From Bacillus spizizenii TU-B-10 (GTDB lineage Bacteria; Bacillota; Bacilli; Bacillales; Bacillaceae), in NCBI RefSeq assembly GCF_000227465.1, contig NC_016047.1, positions 821,001 to 885,000 on the forward strand: a stretch of DNA of 64,000 nt, in the 5' to 3' direction. The notes beneath the pieces were generated by a model that saw only the letters and a program-made list of their open reading frames with translations, had not been told where the DNA came from and did no database searches. A program made the translations under genes and the position numbers. Positions 11,412 through 24,584 of this stretch are shown in pieces (the stretch's first letter is position 1; each line of letters opens with the position of its first letter).

Positions 11412-13154
11412 ATGTCCGAACGCACCTTTAACTGGAAAAACAAAGACATCAGGGCACAGGTTGATGTTGTAGACTCAAAGCTGCTTCCAACGCTCCTTTT
11501 ACGGAATGCTCTCGTCTTAAATCCATATGTAAAACAATGGCTGAAAAAAAACATTTGGATTTATCAGGACCGCATTGTTTATGTGGGTCATGAACTTCCG
11601 AATAGAGCCGAAGAAATTCATACGATTGATTGTGAAGGAAAATACATTGTGCCAGGGTATATCGAACCGCACGCACATCCTTTTCAAATATATAATCCCC
11701 AAACGCTGGCGGAATATGTGTCTCAATACGGAACAACGACATTTGTGAATGATAACTTATTTTTGCTTTTACAAAGCGGAAAAAAGAAAGCGCTTACCAT
11801 TTTAAATGAACTCAAAAAGCAGCCTGTTCAATATTTTTGGTGGTCACGCTATGACCTCCAGACCGAGGTTCTGAATGAGGATCACGTTCTTCCGTTTGAT
11901 GTCAGAAAGCAGTGGATTGAACATCCGGATGTGATTCAAGGCGGAGAAATGACCGGATGGCCTCGTTTGGTAGATGGTGATGATTTAATGCTTCACTGCA
12001 TGCAAGCTACAAAGAAGCAGAGGAAACGCATTGAAGGGCATTTTCCCGGCGCTTCAGATAAAACGCTTACAAAAATGAAGCTGTTCGGAGCGGATTGTGA
12101 TCATGAAGCGATGACAGGTGATGAAGTGATGAGAAGGCTGGAACTAGGCTACTATGTTTCTCTTCGGAACTCTTCCATTCGCCCTGATGTAAGAAAAATC
12201 TTGCAGGAGCTGCATGAGAAGGGTTTCCGCTATTATGACCATTTCTTTTACACGACAGACGGCGCGACGCCGAATTTCTATAAAGGCGGCATGACAAACG
12301 AACTGATCCGCATCGCGTTAGAAGAAGGAGTTCCGGCAATCGATGCCTACAATATGGCATCATTTAATATCGCAAAGTATTACCAAATGGATGATTATTT
12401 AGGAGTGGTCGGACCGGGAAGACTGGCATCGCTAAATATACTTGAAGATCCGTTAAACCCGAATCCCGTGACCGTTCTGTCAAAAGGGACCATCCTTCGT
12501 GAAGACGGCTGTGATTTGAAGGCGTTTACAAAGACGGGTTGGAGCAAAGGCGGTCTTGTCCCGCTTGAGCTTTCATATGATATGACGATGGATGATTTGC
12601 AGTTTTCCATGCCGATGGGCGTGAAAATGCGGAATGCGGTCATTATGGAGCCGTATATGATTGAGATCGACAATTCGATGGAACAGCTCTCATTTGACCA
12701 TGATGAAAGTTATTTGACGATGCTTGACAGACATGGGAAATGGCGCGTCAATACGATGATAAAAGGCTTTGCCTCAAGCGTGCAGGGATTTGTGAGCTCC
12801 TTTACGACGACAGGCGATATTGTCGCGATCGGAAAAAATAAAGCGGATATGCTGCTCGCTTTCGCCCGCATGAAAGAGATCGGGGGAGGAATCGTCCTTG
12901 CGGAAAACGGGAACATTCTGCATGAAATTCCGCTTGCGCTGTGCGGCTGCGCCTCTTCGGAAGCGTATGAAGACGTGCTGGAGAAGGAACAAAAGCTGAG
13001 AGATCTTTTGACTGAAAGAGGCTACGAGTATTGTGATCCCGTCTATACGCTGCTCTTTTTGCAAAGTACGCACCTTCCGTATATACGCATTACGCCGAGA
13101 GGAATCTTCGACGTCATGAAAAAAACTGTACTCTTTCCATCGATAATGCGTTAA
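11412..13154 (+). CDS. yerA: Adenine-deaminase-like amidohydrolase YerA
   Basis: 580 residues. An amidohydrolase of the AdeC/adenine deaminase group. The first metal-binding motif is PGYIEPHAHP with His87 and His89. The C-terminal half contains the KGFASSVQGFVSSF and GGGIVLAENG segments typical of adenine deaminase C-domains. The usual PGxIDxHxH is replaced by PGYIEPHAHP, so substrate specificity may differ from true AdeC. The ATG is preceded by AAAGGAGAG. It stands alone, 26 bases before yerB. Adenine deamination to hypoxanthine is inferred from the family. Confidence 0.82.
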   Translation: MSERTFNWKNKDIRAQVDVVDSKLLPTLLLRNALVLNPYVKQWLKKNIWIYQDRIVYVGHELPNRAEEIHTIDCEGKYIVPGYIEPHAHPFQIYNPQTLAEYVSQYGTTTFVNDNLFLLLQSGKKKALTILNELKKQPVQYFWWSRYDLQTEVLNEDHVLPFDVRKQWIEHPDVIQGGEMTGWPRLVDGDDLMLHCMQATKKQRKRIEGHFPGASDKTLTKMKLFGADCDHEAMTGDEVMRRLELGYYVSLRNSSIRPDVRKILQELHEKGFRYYDHFFYTTDGATPNFYKGGMTNELIRIALEEGVPAIDAYNMASFNIAKYYQMDDYLGVVGPGRLASLNILEDPLNPNPVTVLSKGTILREDGCDLKAFTKTGWSKGGLVPLELSYDMTMDDLQFSMPMGVKMRNAVIMEPYMIEIDNSMEQLSFDHDESYLTMLDRHGKWRVNTMIKGFASSVQGFVSSFTTTGDIVAIGKNKADMLLAFARMKEIGGGIVLAENGNILHEIPLALCGCASSEAYEDVLEKEQKLRDLLTERGYEYCDPVYTLLFLQSTHLPYIRITPRGIFDVMKKTVLFPSIMR

Positions 13155-13180
13155 AATATAAAAGAGCGGGGAGCCGACAT

Positions 13181-14176
13181 ATGAAAAAATGGATGACAGG
13201 TTGCGTGCTGTGTTTCGTGTTTTTTCTGCTGGTATCCTGCCAGCAGAAGGATGCTGTCCCGGATGCTGAAAAGAAGCTGAAAGCTCCTTTGACGGGACTG
13301 GAGACTGAACAGAAGGTGACTGAACGCCGGCCTGTTGCTGTTGTGGTGAACAATCACCCGAAGGCGAGGCCGCAATCAGGACTGTCTAAAGCCGACATTG
13401 TCATAGAAGCGCTGGCCGAAGGGCAAATTACAAGATTTCTGGCCATTTTCCAAAGCCAGATGCCTGAAACTGTCGGACCTGTGCGAAGCGCGCGGGAATA
13501 TTTCGTCACTCTCAGCAATGGCTTTGACAGCATATTTGTTCATCACGGCTGGAGTCCCGGCGCCAAAGAGCAGCTGGAATCCGGAGCTGCCGATTATATT
13601 AACGGATTGGATTTTGACGGAAGCTTATTTTGGAGAGCTGATTTTAGCAAACCGCCCCACAATTCCTACACGTCTTATGATTACATAAAAAAGGCGGCGG
13701 AACAAAAGGGATATGAGCTGAAGCGGGAAACAGATCCGCTGCTGTTTCAAACATCAGAAGCAAAACCTGCAAATGAATCTTACAATGTTCGGGTAGATTA
13801 TGGAACAAAGAACGTTACAAATCTTGTCGAATACAAATATGATAAAAAAGCTGAAGCTTATACAAGAAGCTCTGATGGTGTCATAACGACAGACCGGGAA
13901 ACCGGAAAGCCGGTTGCAATGCAAAATATTTTCATTGTTGAAGCCAGCCATCATACTATTGATCAAGATGGAAGGCGGGACATCGACCTGGAATCAGGGG
14001 GCAAAGGTCTGTTGTTTCAGCACGGAAACGTTATTGAAACAGACTGGAAACAAGTAAACGGTAGAATTGTGCCGGTAAAAGACGGCAAATGGCTGCCGTT
14101 TGTGCCAGGAAAGACTTGGATTAATATCGTGCCTGATCTCGATGCGGCTTCCATTAGTAAAGGAGAAGGTGTGTAA
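13181..14176 (+). CDS. yerB: DUF3048 lipoprotein YerB
   Basis: 331 residues. A signal peptide (MKKWMTGCVLCFVFFLLVSC) ends in a lipobox LVSC, predicting lipidation of Cys20 and export. The body matches DUF3048: VVVNNHPKARPQSGLSKADIV, then FQSQMPETVGPVRSAREYF. It is probably membrane-anchored on the outside. The gene is two bases from yerC. Function is not established; the conserved proximity to pcrB-pcrA-ligA is notable. Confidence 0.88.
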   Translation: MKKWMTGCVLCFVFFLLVSCQQKDAVPDAEKKLKAPLTGLETEQKVTERRPVAVVVNNHPKARPQSGLSKADIVIEALAEGQITRFLAIFQSQMPETVGPVRSAREYFVTLSNGFDSIFVHHGWSPGAKEQLESGAADYINGLDFDGSLFWRADFSKPPHNSYTSYDYIKKAAEQKGYELKRETDPLLFQTSEAKPANESYNVRVDYGTKNVTNLVEYKYDKKAEAYTRSSDGVITTDRETGKPVAMQNIFIVEASHHTIDQDGRRDIDLESGGKGLLFQHGNVIETDWKQVNGRIVPVKDGKWLPFVPGKTWINIVPDLDAASISKGEGV

Positions 14177-14178
14177 CG

Positions 14179-14493
14179 ATGCAAATCGATAAATTACGCG
14201 GCAAAGAGCTGGACCAGTTATTCAACTCGATCTTATCGCTGAAAGACCTGGAGGAATGTTACCGGTTCTTCGATGATCTTTGCACAATTAACGAAATTCA
14301 ATCGCTGGCTCAGCGTCTTGAAGTGGCGCGCATGCTTCGCGAAGGAAACACGTATCATAAGATTGAAACAGAAACAGGTGCTTCCACGGCTACGATTTCC
14401 CGTGTGAAACGCTGCTTAAATTACGGAAATGACGCTTATGAAATGGCGCTTGACCGTGTGAAGGAAACTGAAACTGAGTCTTCTTCTAAATGA
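14179..14493 (+). CDS. yerC: TrpR-like DNA-binding protein YerC
   Basis: 104 residues, the YerC/YecD TrpR-related family. The helix-turn-helix lies in AQRLEVARMLREGNTYHKIETETGASTATISRVKRCLNYG at roughly 49-90, similar to the Trp repressor DNA-binding helices. The ribosome-binding site AAAGGAGAAGG is inside the end of yerB, so the two are coupled. No ligand site can be identified from sequence, and the regulated genes are unknown. Confidence 0.88.
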   Translation: MQIDKLRGKELDQLFNSILSLKDLEECYRFFDDLCTINEIQSLAQRLEVARMLREGNTYHKIETETGASTATISRVKRCLNYGNDAYEMALDRVKETETESSSK

Positions 14494-14497
14494 CAGA

Positions 14498-14533
14498 GAA
14501 CCGCCCTGCCGTTCGGCATGGGCGGTTTCTTTA
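14498..14533. terminator. Terminator between yerC and convergent yerD
   Basis: AACCGCCC (from 14499) pairs with GGGCGGTT (from 14520) with an inner TGCC/GGCA extension, and T-rich flanks lie on both sides. It is placed to end both convergent genes. Confidence 0.85.
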
Positions 14534-16108
14534 TGAAACAAATTGGTGGATCAGTTTGTCGATGTCGACGATGCTGCCATCCTCTTTTCGATAGACAACA
14601 TGCTCCTTGGAAAAGCGGACCGGCGAATTGATGCCCGCTGCGGCTGCAAGGTTAAACAGCCCCTCGCGCAGCGAAATGACGTAATTGCAGACACGATGCT
14701 GTTTTTCCTCAACGCTCAGTGCTTTTTGCAGTTTTGGATCTGTTGTCGCTACACCTGCCGGACAAGTGTTGGTGTGGCAGACGAGAGCGCGGATGCAGCC
14801 GACTGAAAACATCATGCCCCGTGCAATGTTGACAAAGTCAGCGCCGAGGGCTAAAGCGACCGCGATTTTGTCAGGAGTCAGGAGTTTCCCGGAAGCAAAG
14901 ATTTTCAGCTGGCCGCGCAAGCCATATTGTCTAAGGAGCGTATCAACAATAGGCAGCGCTGTCATAATCGGTAGGCCGACTGTGTCAGCGAGCTCATAAA
15001 AGGAAGCGCCGGTACCGCCTTCGCTCCCGTCGATCGTGATAAAGTCTGGATGCTGTCCGCTTTTCTGCATATGGGAGAAAAGCTCGTGCAATTCGTCAGG
15101 ATGGCCTGCAACAATTTTGATTCCGACTGGCTTTTGCCCGACATCTCTAAGTTTCTCAATAAAGTCGAGCATTTCGGGAGCGCTTGAAAATTCATAAAAG
15201 CGGTTCGGGCTGTCAATCGATTTCCCCGGTTCGACATTCCGAATGTCTGCCACTTCTTCTGATACCTTGGCGCCATCCACATGGCCACCGCGGGTTTTCG
15301 CTCCTTGCGCCAGCTTCAGTTCAAAGGCTTTAATTTGGTCAAGCCTGCTTTTTCTTTTAAACTCCTCCCATGAAAATTCTCCGTTTCTTTTGCGCACGCC
15401 AAAAAGCCCCGGTCCGATTTGGCAAATGATATCGGCATTGCCCTTTAAGTGATACTCAGATAATCCTCCTTCACCGGTATTCATCCATGTGCCGCCTGCC
15501 TGATGAAGCCCTTTTGAGAGCGCCGTAATCGCCCGTTCTCCAAGGGAACCGTAGCTCATGGCAGACTGGCCGACTAATCCCTTCACATAAAAAGGCTTCT
15601 CGCATGTATGCTCACCGATCACCTGCACATCATCAGGGTGGAGAAAATACGGATCAGCCTTAATATGTTCGGCGTGTTCCTTGCGTTTGAATAGATTGTC
15701 AGCATCGATTTTATAGATTTGGGTTTCGATTTTAGGCGTTTGGTTTACATGCATTTCTTCTTTTTGTTTCGGAAAAAGAGCGTTACGGATATAAAAACCC
15801 GGTTTATCAAAATCTCTTACAGATCCAAAGCCCATCATTCTGCTTTTGTATTTGCCCGAGATGACGGTTTGTTCATATTCCTTTCGGGAAAAGGGCTGCT
15901 CCTCATTGTCATTGCTGTATAAATACTGCCTGAGCTCCGGACCGATTTTTTCAAAGATATATCGAAACCTTCCGATGACGGGATAGTTGCGGAGAATCGA
16001 ATGCTCCTCCTGTTTTTCATCCTTTATGTAGATCCATACAAACAAAACGATGGGGATGGCAATAATCCCGATAATAAATGCGATGAGTGCAATAATGATG
16101 GATTCCAT
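14531..16108 (-). CDS. yerD: Glutamate-synthase-domain protein YerD (membrane-anchored)
   Basis: 525 residues. An N-terminal hydrophobic segment (about 4-27, IIIALIAFIIGIIAIPIVLF) precedes the FMN-binding TIM barrel of ferredoxin-type glutamate synthase. GEGGLSEYHLKG, KIVAGHPDE, IDGSEGGTGASF and the cysteine cluster CIRALVCHTNTCPAGVATTDP (the 3Fe-4S motif of GltS) are all present. The glutaminase domain is absent, so it cannot use glutamine alone. It probably moves electrons to an unknown acceptor at the membrane. The ATG at 16106-16108 follows AGGGAGGG. Confidence 0.87.
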   Translation of the reverse strand: MESIIIALIAFIIGIIAIPIVLFVWIYIKDEKQEEHSILRNYPVIGRFRYIFEKIGPELRQYLYSNDNEEQPFSRKEYEQTVISGKYKSRMMGFGSVRDFDKPGFYIRNALFPKQKEEMHVNQTPKIETQIYKIDADNLFKRKEHAEHIKADPYFLHPDDVQVIGEHTCEKPFYVKGLVGQSAMSYGSLGERAITALSKGLHQAGGTWMNTGEGGLSEYHLKGNADIICQIGPGLFGVRKRNGEFSWEEFKRKSRLDQIKAFELKLAQGAKTRGGHVDGAKVSEEVADIRNVEPGKSIDSPNRFYEFSSAPEMLDFIEKLRDVGQKPVGIKIVAGHPDELHELFSHMQKSGQHPDFITIDGSEGGTGASFYELADTVGLPIMTALPIVDTLLRQYGLRGQLKIFASGKLLTPDKIAVALALGADFVNIARGMMFSVGCIRALVCHTNTCPAGVATTDPKLQKALSVEEKQHRVCNYVISLREGLFNLAAAAGINSPVRFSKEHVVYRKEDGSIVDIDKLIHQFVS

Positions 16109-16287
16109 CTGTCACCCTCCCTTTTTATGTATCCATTTCCACAGTTGAACACTTTCCAAACAATAACAAAAGGGAATCTTTTGCCCAGACCTTGAAGCTA
16201 TTGAAGGCTTTCTGGAGCTCTCTTTTTTATGGAAAAAGAATCAAAATACCTTTTTCAGTGAATAACGAGATTAACGGCTTTTTCCGT

Positions 16288-16316
16288 TTTTCCGCGCTAG
16301 GTGAATTTGTTATAAT
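16288..16316 (+). promoter_or_regulatory. Candidate SigA promoter for pcrB-pcrA-ligA
   Basis: TATAAT at 16311-16316 with an extended-10 TG one base upstream, and a weak -35 (TTTTCC, 16288-16293) at 17-base spacing. It lies 37 bases before the pcrB start. Confidence 0.6.
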
Positions 16317-16353
16317 GTTTAAATGGTAACAAACGAATGGAGGAACGTATGAC

Positions 16354-17040
16354 GTGTACGATGTAACGGAGTGGAAGCATGTCTTTAAACTCGATCCAAA
16401 TAAAGATTTGCCTGATGAACAGCTGGAGATTCTTTGTGAATCAGGAACGGATGCGGTCATTATCGGAGGAAGCGATGGTGTGACAGAGGACAATGTCCTG
16501 CGGATGATGTCTAAGGTGAGACGGTTTTTGGTGCCGTGTGTCCTTGAGGTGTCAGCGATAGAAGCAATCGTTCCCGGCTTTGACTTATATTTTATTCCGA
16601 GCGTATTAAACAGCAAAAACACAGACTGGATTGTCGGAATGCACCAGAAAGCCATGAAGGAATACGGAGAACTGATGTCTATGGAAGAAATCGTGGCGGA
16701 AGGCTACTGCATCGCTAATCCTGATTGCAAAGCGGCGGCACTGACTGAAGCGGATGCTGATCTCAGTATTGACGATATTGTCGCCTATGCGCGTGTGTCT
16801 GAACTGTTGCGTCTTCCAATTTTTTATTTGGAATACAGCGGCGTGCTTGGAGACATAGAAGCAGTGAAGAAAACGAAGGCTGTATTGGAAACGTCCACCT
16901 TGTTTTACGGCGGCGGCATCAAGGATGCGGAAACGGCAAAGCAGTATGCTGAGCATGCTGACGTGATTGTGGTTGGCAATGCGGTGTATGAAGATTTTGA
17001 CCGGGCTTTGAAAACAGTAGCGGCTGTGAAAGGCGAGTAG
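16354..17040 (+). CDS. pcrB: Heptaprenylglyceryl phosphate synthase PcrB
   Basis: 228 residues. A TIM-barrel prenyltransferase that joins heptaprenyl diphosphate to glycerol-1-phosphate, giving an archaeal-like ether lipid. VIIGGSDGVTEDNV, YLEYSGVLGDIEAV and LFYGGGIKDAETAKQYAEHADVIVVGNAV are typical glycerol-1-phosphate and phosphate-binding segments. The start is a GTG at 16354; the ATG at 16349 is out of frame and stops at once. It precedes pcrA by 61 bases. Confidence 0.95.
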   Translation: MYDVTEWKHVFKLDPNKDLPDEQLEILCESGTDAVIIGGSDGVTEDNVLRMMSKVRRFLVPCVLEVSAIEAIVPGFDLYFIPSVLNSKNTDWIVGMHQKAMKEYGELMSMEEIVAEGYCIANPDCKAAALTEADADLSIDDIVAYARVSELLRLPIFYLEYSGVLGDIEAVKKTKAVLETSTLFYGGGIKDAETAKQYAEHADVIVVGNAVYEDFDRALKTVAAVKGE

Positions 17041-17101
17041 TAAATTGTACGGATTTGGTTTATGATAGAACATATGTTTTGTATAGGCGGGTGAACAAAT
17101 T

Positions 17102-21351
<4,250 letters not shown>

Positions 21352-21366
21352 GAGGAGTGTTTTCTA

Positions 21367-22557
21367 TTGAAAAAGACGTTGGCAATGGCGGCAACGGCGG
21401 CAGTGTTAATGCTGTCTGCCTGTTCGTCAGGTTTTGGGGGGGATAAGGAGGAAGAGATCACGCAAAAGACGGCGAAATCGTCAGAAAAAGCGATTGTCCC
21501 GAAATATAATATCTCTGACTCCTATTACAAAATGGTGCTGCCGTTTAAGGCAGGAAAAGCGCGCGGCTTAACAACGGAACAGCTGAATACAAGACTGGAC
21601 ATTGATGAGTTTGAAACAGGGCTGATGCGTCTTGCCCAAGATTCTTTCTCGACTGACGATTATCTGTTCCAAGAAGGACAATATTTAGATGAAGATACAG
21701 TATTAAGCTGGCTGGCACGGAAAAAAACAGGCTCTGATCTGAAAAAAGCCCAAAAAGAAGATAAAAACTTCAAAAATGAAGGCTTGAACCCAGCGCTTCC
21801 GAACTCCGGTTCAACAGAAGAAAAGAACGAAAACAGCCCGGTTTATTTAGCATCCATGCTGGAGCACGATTATTTAGTCAGAAAAGACAAGAATTCCATC
21901 CAGCTTGGCGGCGTGATGATCGGGCTGGCATTAAACTCCGTGTATTACTATCGTGAAAAAACAGGCGACCCTCAAAAAGAAGTGGAGATTAAGGACAGCA
22001 CGCTTCGCGAGCAGGGAGAAAAAATCGCACAAGAGGTCATTAACCGCCTCCGTAAAAAAGATAACCTGAAGAATGTGCCGATCACAGTCGCGCTCTATAA
22101 GCAGGCTTCAAAAACATCGATTGTGCCGGGGAACTTCATCGCCAAAACAGAAGTCAAAGCTGGCTCCACGGATATCTCAAACTGGGATGACATAAACGAA
22201 AAATATGTATTTTATCCGGCGGATACAACGACAGCAGAAAAATACCCGGATGACACCGAGGTCTTTAAGCGGTTCAAAAACGCAATTGAAGAATATTTCC
22301 CGAACTACACAGGCGTTGTAGGTACAGCGTTATATGAAAATGATGAAATGTCGAAAATGAAGATTGACATTCCAATGCAATTCTACGGAAAAAGTGAAGT
22401 TGTCGCGTTTACCCAGTTTTTAACGGGTGAAGTGATGGATTACTACTCCAAGAGCTCAGTTGATGTCGAAGTCAATATCACATCCTCAGACGGACAGGAA
22501 GCGGTCATTATCCGCAATGCCGGAGATAAAGAGCCGACTGTTCACATTTATGACTGA
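21367..22557 (+). CDS. yerH: CamS-type lipoprotein YerH
   Basis: 396 residues, from a TTG. The signal peptide ends in the lipobox LSAC (Cys19). The body matches the CamS family, known in Staphylococcus and Enterococcus because its signal peptide yields a cAM373-like pheromone. Here the equivalent peptide would be the residues just before the Cys (about AVLMLSA). It lies 15 bases after ligA, as in many Firmicutes. Role in B. subtilis unknown; envelope location is inferred. Confidence 0.88.
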   Translation: MKKTLAMAATAAVLMLSACSSGFGGDKEEEITQKTAKSSEKAIVPKYNISDSYYKMVLPFKAGKARGLTTEQLNTRLDIDEFETGLMRLAQDSFSTDDYLFQEGQYLDEDTVLSWLARKKTGSDLKKAQKEDKNFKNEGLNPALPNSGSTEEKNENSPVYLASMLEHDYLVRKDKNSIQLGGVMIGLALNSVYYYREKTGDPQKEVEIKDSTLREQGEKIAQEVINRLRKKDNLKNVPITVALYKQASKTSIVPGNFIAKTEVKAGSTDISNWDDINEKYVFYPADTTTAEKYPDDTEVFKRFKNAIEEYFPNYTGVVGTALYENDEMSKMKIDIPMQFYGKSEVVAFTQFLTGEVMDYYSKSSVDVEVNITSSDGQEAVIIRNAGDKEPTVHIYD

Positions 22558-22569
22558 TAAACAAAGCAG

Positions 22570-22602
22570 AACCCTTGTGCCAATATGGCGCAAGGGTTTT
22601 TT
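22570..22602 (+). terminator. Terminator after yerH
   Basis: ACCCTTGTGCC (22571-22581) pairs with GGCGCAAGGGT (22587-22597), including one wobble, around the loop AATAT. A T-run follows. Confidence 0.9.
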
Positions 22603-22741
22603 TATGTTACAATTAGCAGGAAAAGGAAAAAAGATGCATTTTCGCTACTGCCGAAACACAAATTAGGGGGAGGTATGTTGATGCTGGAACTCGTGTGAAA
22701 ACAATCAATATCAAATCAATAGCAAAGAAAGGGAGTTAGAC

Positions 22742-23743
22742 GTGCATAAAGAAATCAAAAACATATTTCATGAAGATCAGGTTTTGGCAGAGGCTGCGAT
22801 GAAATACGGTTTCTCAAACAGTCAGGTACGTTTTCTGGCTGATGCGGAAAACTATGTATATGAATTTATGAAAGACAATCAATCTTATATTTTAAAGATC
22901 ACCCATACGATTCGGAGATCTTCTGATTATATTATGGGAGAAATGGAATGGCTTCGTCACCTTGCGGAAGGCGGGCTATCAGTTGCCAAACCGCTGCCGT
23001 CGCTGGGCGGAAAAGACGTTGAAGAAGTGCCAGACGGAAACGGCGGTTCATTTTTACTAAGAGTGTATGAGAAAGCGCCAGGGCAAAAAGTAGATGAATC
23101 GGACTGGAATGAAACGCTATTTTATGAGCTTGGCAGATACACAGGCGAGATGCACAGCCTGACAAAAAGCTATAAACTGAGCAATTCCGCTTTTAAAAGG
23201 CAGGAATGGGATGAAGAGGAGCAATTAAAGCTGAGAAAGTATGTGCCTGGAGAACAGACAAAAGTGTTTCAGCAAGCCGATTCTCTGATGAATGAACTGC
23301 GGCGGCTGCCGAAAAGCCGGGACAGCTACGGTTTGGTGCACGCGGATCTGCATCATGGCAATTTTCATTGGGATCATGGCAAAATCACAGCATTTGATTT
23401 TGATGATATCGGCTATAATTGGTTCATTAACGATATCAGCATTCTCCTCTACAATGTGCTGTGGTACCCGGTTGTGCCATATGAAGATAAAGCTGCGTTT
23501 ACAGAAGAATTTATGACGCATTTCATGAAAGGGTACTGGGAGAAAAATGAACTTGATCCTGCATGGCTGGAAAGGATACCTGATTTCCTCCGCCTCCGCC
23601 ATATGCTGATTTATGGACTGCTACATCAGATGTTTGACCTTAACGCAATAGGAGAAGAGGAAAAAGAAATGCTCGCCGGCTTCAGAAGAGATATAGAGAA
23701 TGGCACACCGATCACAGCATTTGATTTTTCCGCACTGATGTAG
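22742..23743 (+). CDS. yerI: Aminoglycoside-phosphotransferase-fold kinase YerI
   Basis: 333 residues, starting at a GTG. A protein-kinase-like APH fold: the catalytic loop is LVHADLHHGNFHW and the metal site is ITAFDFDDIGYNW, both near residues 198-225. Related sequences include spore-coat kinases (CotS/YutH-like) and homoserine or choline kinases, so the substrate is open. It probably phosphorylates a small molecule. A tiny ORF precedes it, and a terminator shared with sapB follows. Confidence 0.85.
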   Translation: MHKEIKNIFHEDQVLAEAAMKYGFSNSQVRFLADAENYVYEFMKDNQSYILKITHTIRRSSDYIMGEMEWLRHLAEGGLSVAKPLPSLGGKDVEEVPDGNGGSFLLRVYEKAPGQKVDESDWNETLFYELGRYTGEMHSLTKSYKLSNSAFKRQEWDEEEQLKLRKYVPGEQTKVFQQADSLMNELRRLPKSRDSYGLVHADLHHGNFHWDHGKITAFDFDDIGYNWFINDISILLYNVLWYPVVPYEDKAAFTEEFMTHFMKGYWEKNELDPAWLERIPDFLRLRHMLIYGLLHQMFDLNAIGEEEKEMLAGFRRDIENGTPITAFDFSALM

Positions 23744-23748
23744 ATAGA

Positions 23749-23783
23749 AAAAAGCCAATGGGATTCTGTCCCATTGGCTTTTA
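23749..23783. terminator. Bidirectional terminator between yerI and sapB
   Basis: GCCAATGGGA (23754-23763) and TCCCATTGGC (23769-23778) form a perfect 10-bp stem around TTCTG, with A-rich and T-rich flanks. Confidence 0.9.
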
Positions 23784-24479
23784 TAATGTATCACACTTTA
23801 CGCCGACTACGCCTTCAATGTCTTTAATGTCATAGTAGACATCGGTCGTGTACCTGTTTTTATGGACGCGGACCTTCACTTCCATAATCGGAAATTCCTT
23901 TTCGCCCAGATCGTCGATCCGGACGGAGTGTGTTTTGATATCTCTTCTTTTCATTTCTTTTAAAATCTCTGTCATTTTGTCTTTATCAGAAAGCGACATT
24001 CTGATACGGATGTCTTTTTCCTGAAGGCGGTCTGGACCGATTTTTCTGACCACCCATGGGAGAAATTCCACGCTGATCAGGATGAACAGAAGACTGGCAA
24101 ACGCTTCTTTATAAAATCCGGCTCCCGTTGCCAGCCCGAGCCCTGCTGCCCCCCAGATCATAGCTGATGTCGTCAGGCCGGAAATGACATCGTTGCTTTT
24201 CCGCAAGATGACACCGGCTCCGATAAACCCGACGCCGGAGATGATTTGTGCTGGCAGACGCAGCGGATCCATCATGATGCGGTAGTATTTAGGGAAATGA
24301 TATGCCGCATTAATACTGACGATCGTCAGCATGCATGAGCTGACGGCGATAACGATACAGGTTTTTAATCCGAGCGGCTTATTTTTTAATTCGCGCTCAA
24401 GCCCGATGACCATGCCTATCAAAGTGGCAATGCCCAGTTTTAATAATATATCAGGATCAATATACCAGCTCAACAGCAA
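23781..24479 (-). CDS. sapB: MgtC/SapB-family membrane protein
   Basis: 232 residues. The N-terminal half is hydrophobic with the MgtC/SapB signatures IGMVIGLERELKNKPLGLKT and GVGFIGAGVI. The C-terminal half is a soluble domain of about 85 residues. The start appears to be a TTG (24477-24479) after AGAAGGGGGAAG; a second TTG two codons later is possible. MgtC relatives act in magnesium homeostasis and in modulating the F-ATPase in other bacteria. sapB of B. subtilis is known from alkaline phosphatase suppression. Exact role here is uncertain. Confidence 0.88.
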   Translation of the reverse strand: MLLSWYIDPDILLKLGIATLIGMVIGLERELKNKPLGLKTCIVIAVSSCMLTIVSINAAYHFPKYYRIMMDPLRLPAQIISGVGFIGAGVILRKSNDVISGLTTSAMIWGAAGLGLATGAGFYKEAFASLLFILISVEFLPWVVRKIGPDRLQEKDIRIRMSLSDKDKMTEILKEMKRRDIKTHSVRIDDLGEKEFPIMEVKVRVHKNRYTTDVYYDIKDIEGVVGVKCDTL

Positions 24480-24550
24480 CTTCCCCCTTCTCTAAGGTGT
24501 TTTTAAATAAATATGATTTTCTCACAGTATTTATAGCAAAACAAGAGCAC

Positions 24551-24580
24551 AAAAGCCACCAAGCAGTGCTTGATGGCTTA
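24551..24580 (-). terminator. Terminator of opuE
   Basis: On the minus strand AAGCC(AT)CAAGC pairs with GCTTGGTGGCTTTT across a short loop, ending in a T-run (complement of AAAA at 24551). Confidence 0.75.
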
Positions 24581-24584
24581 TTGC

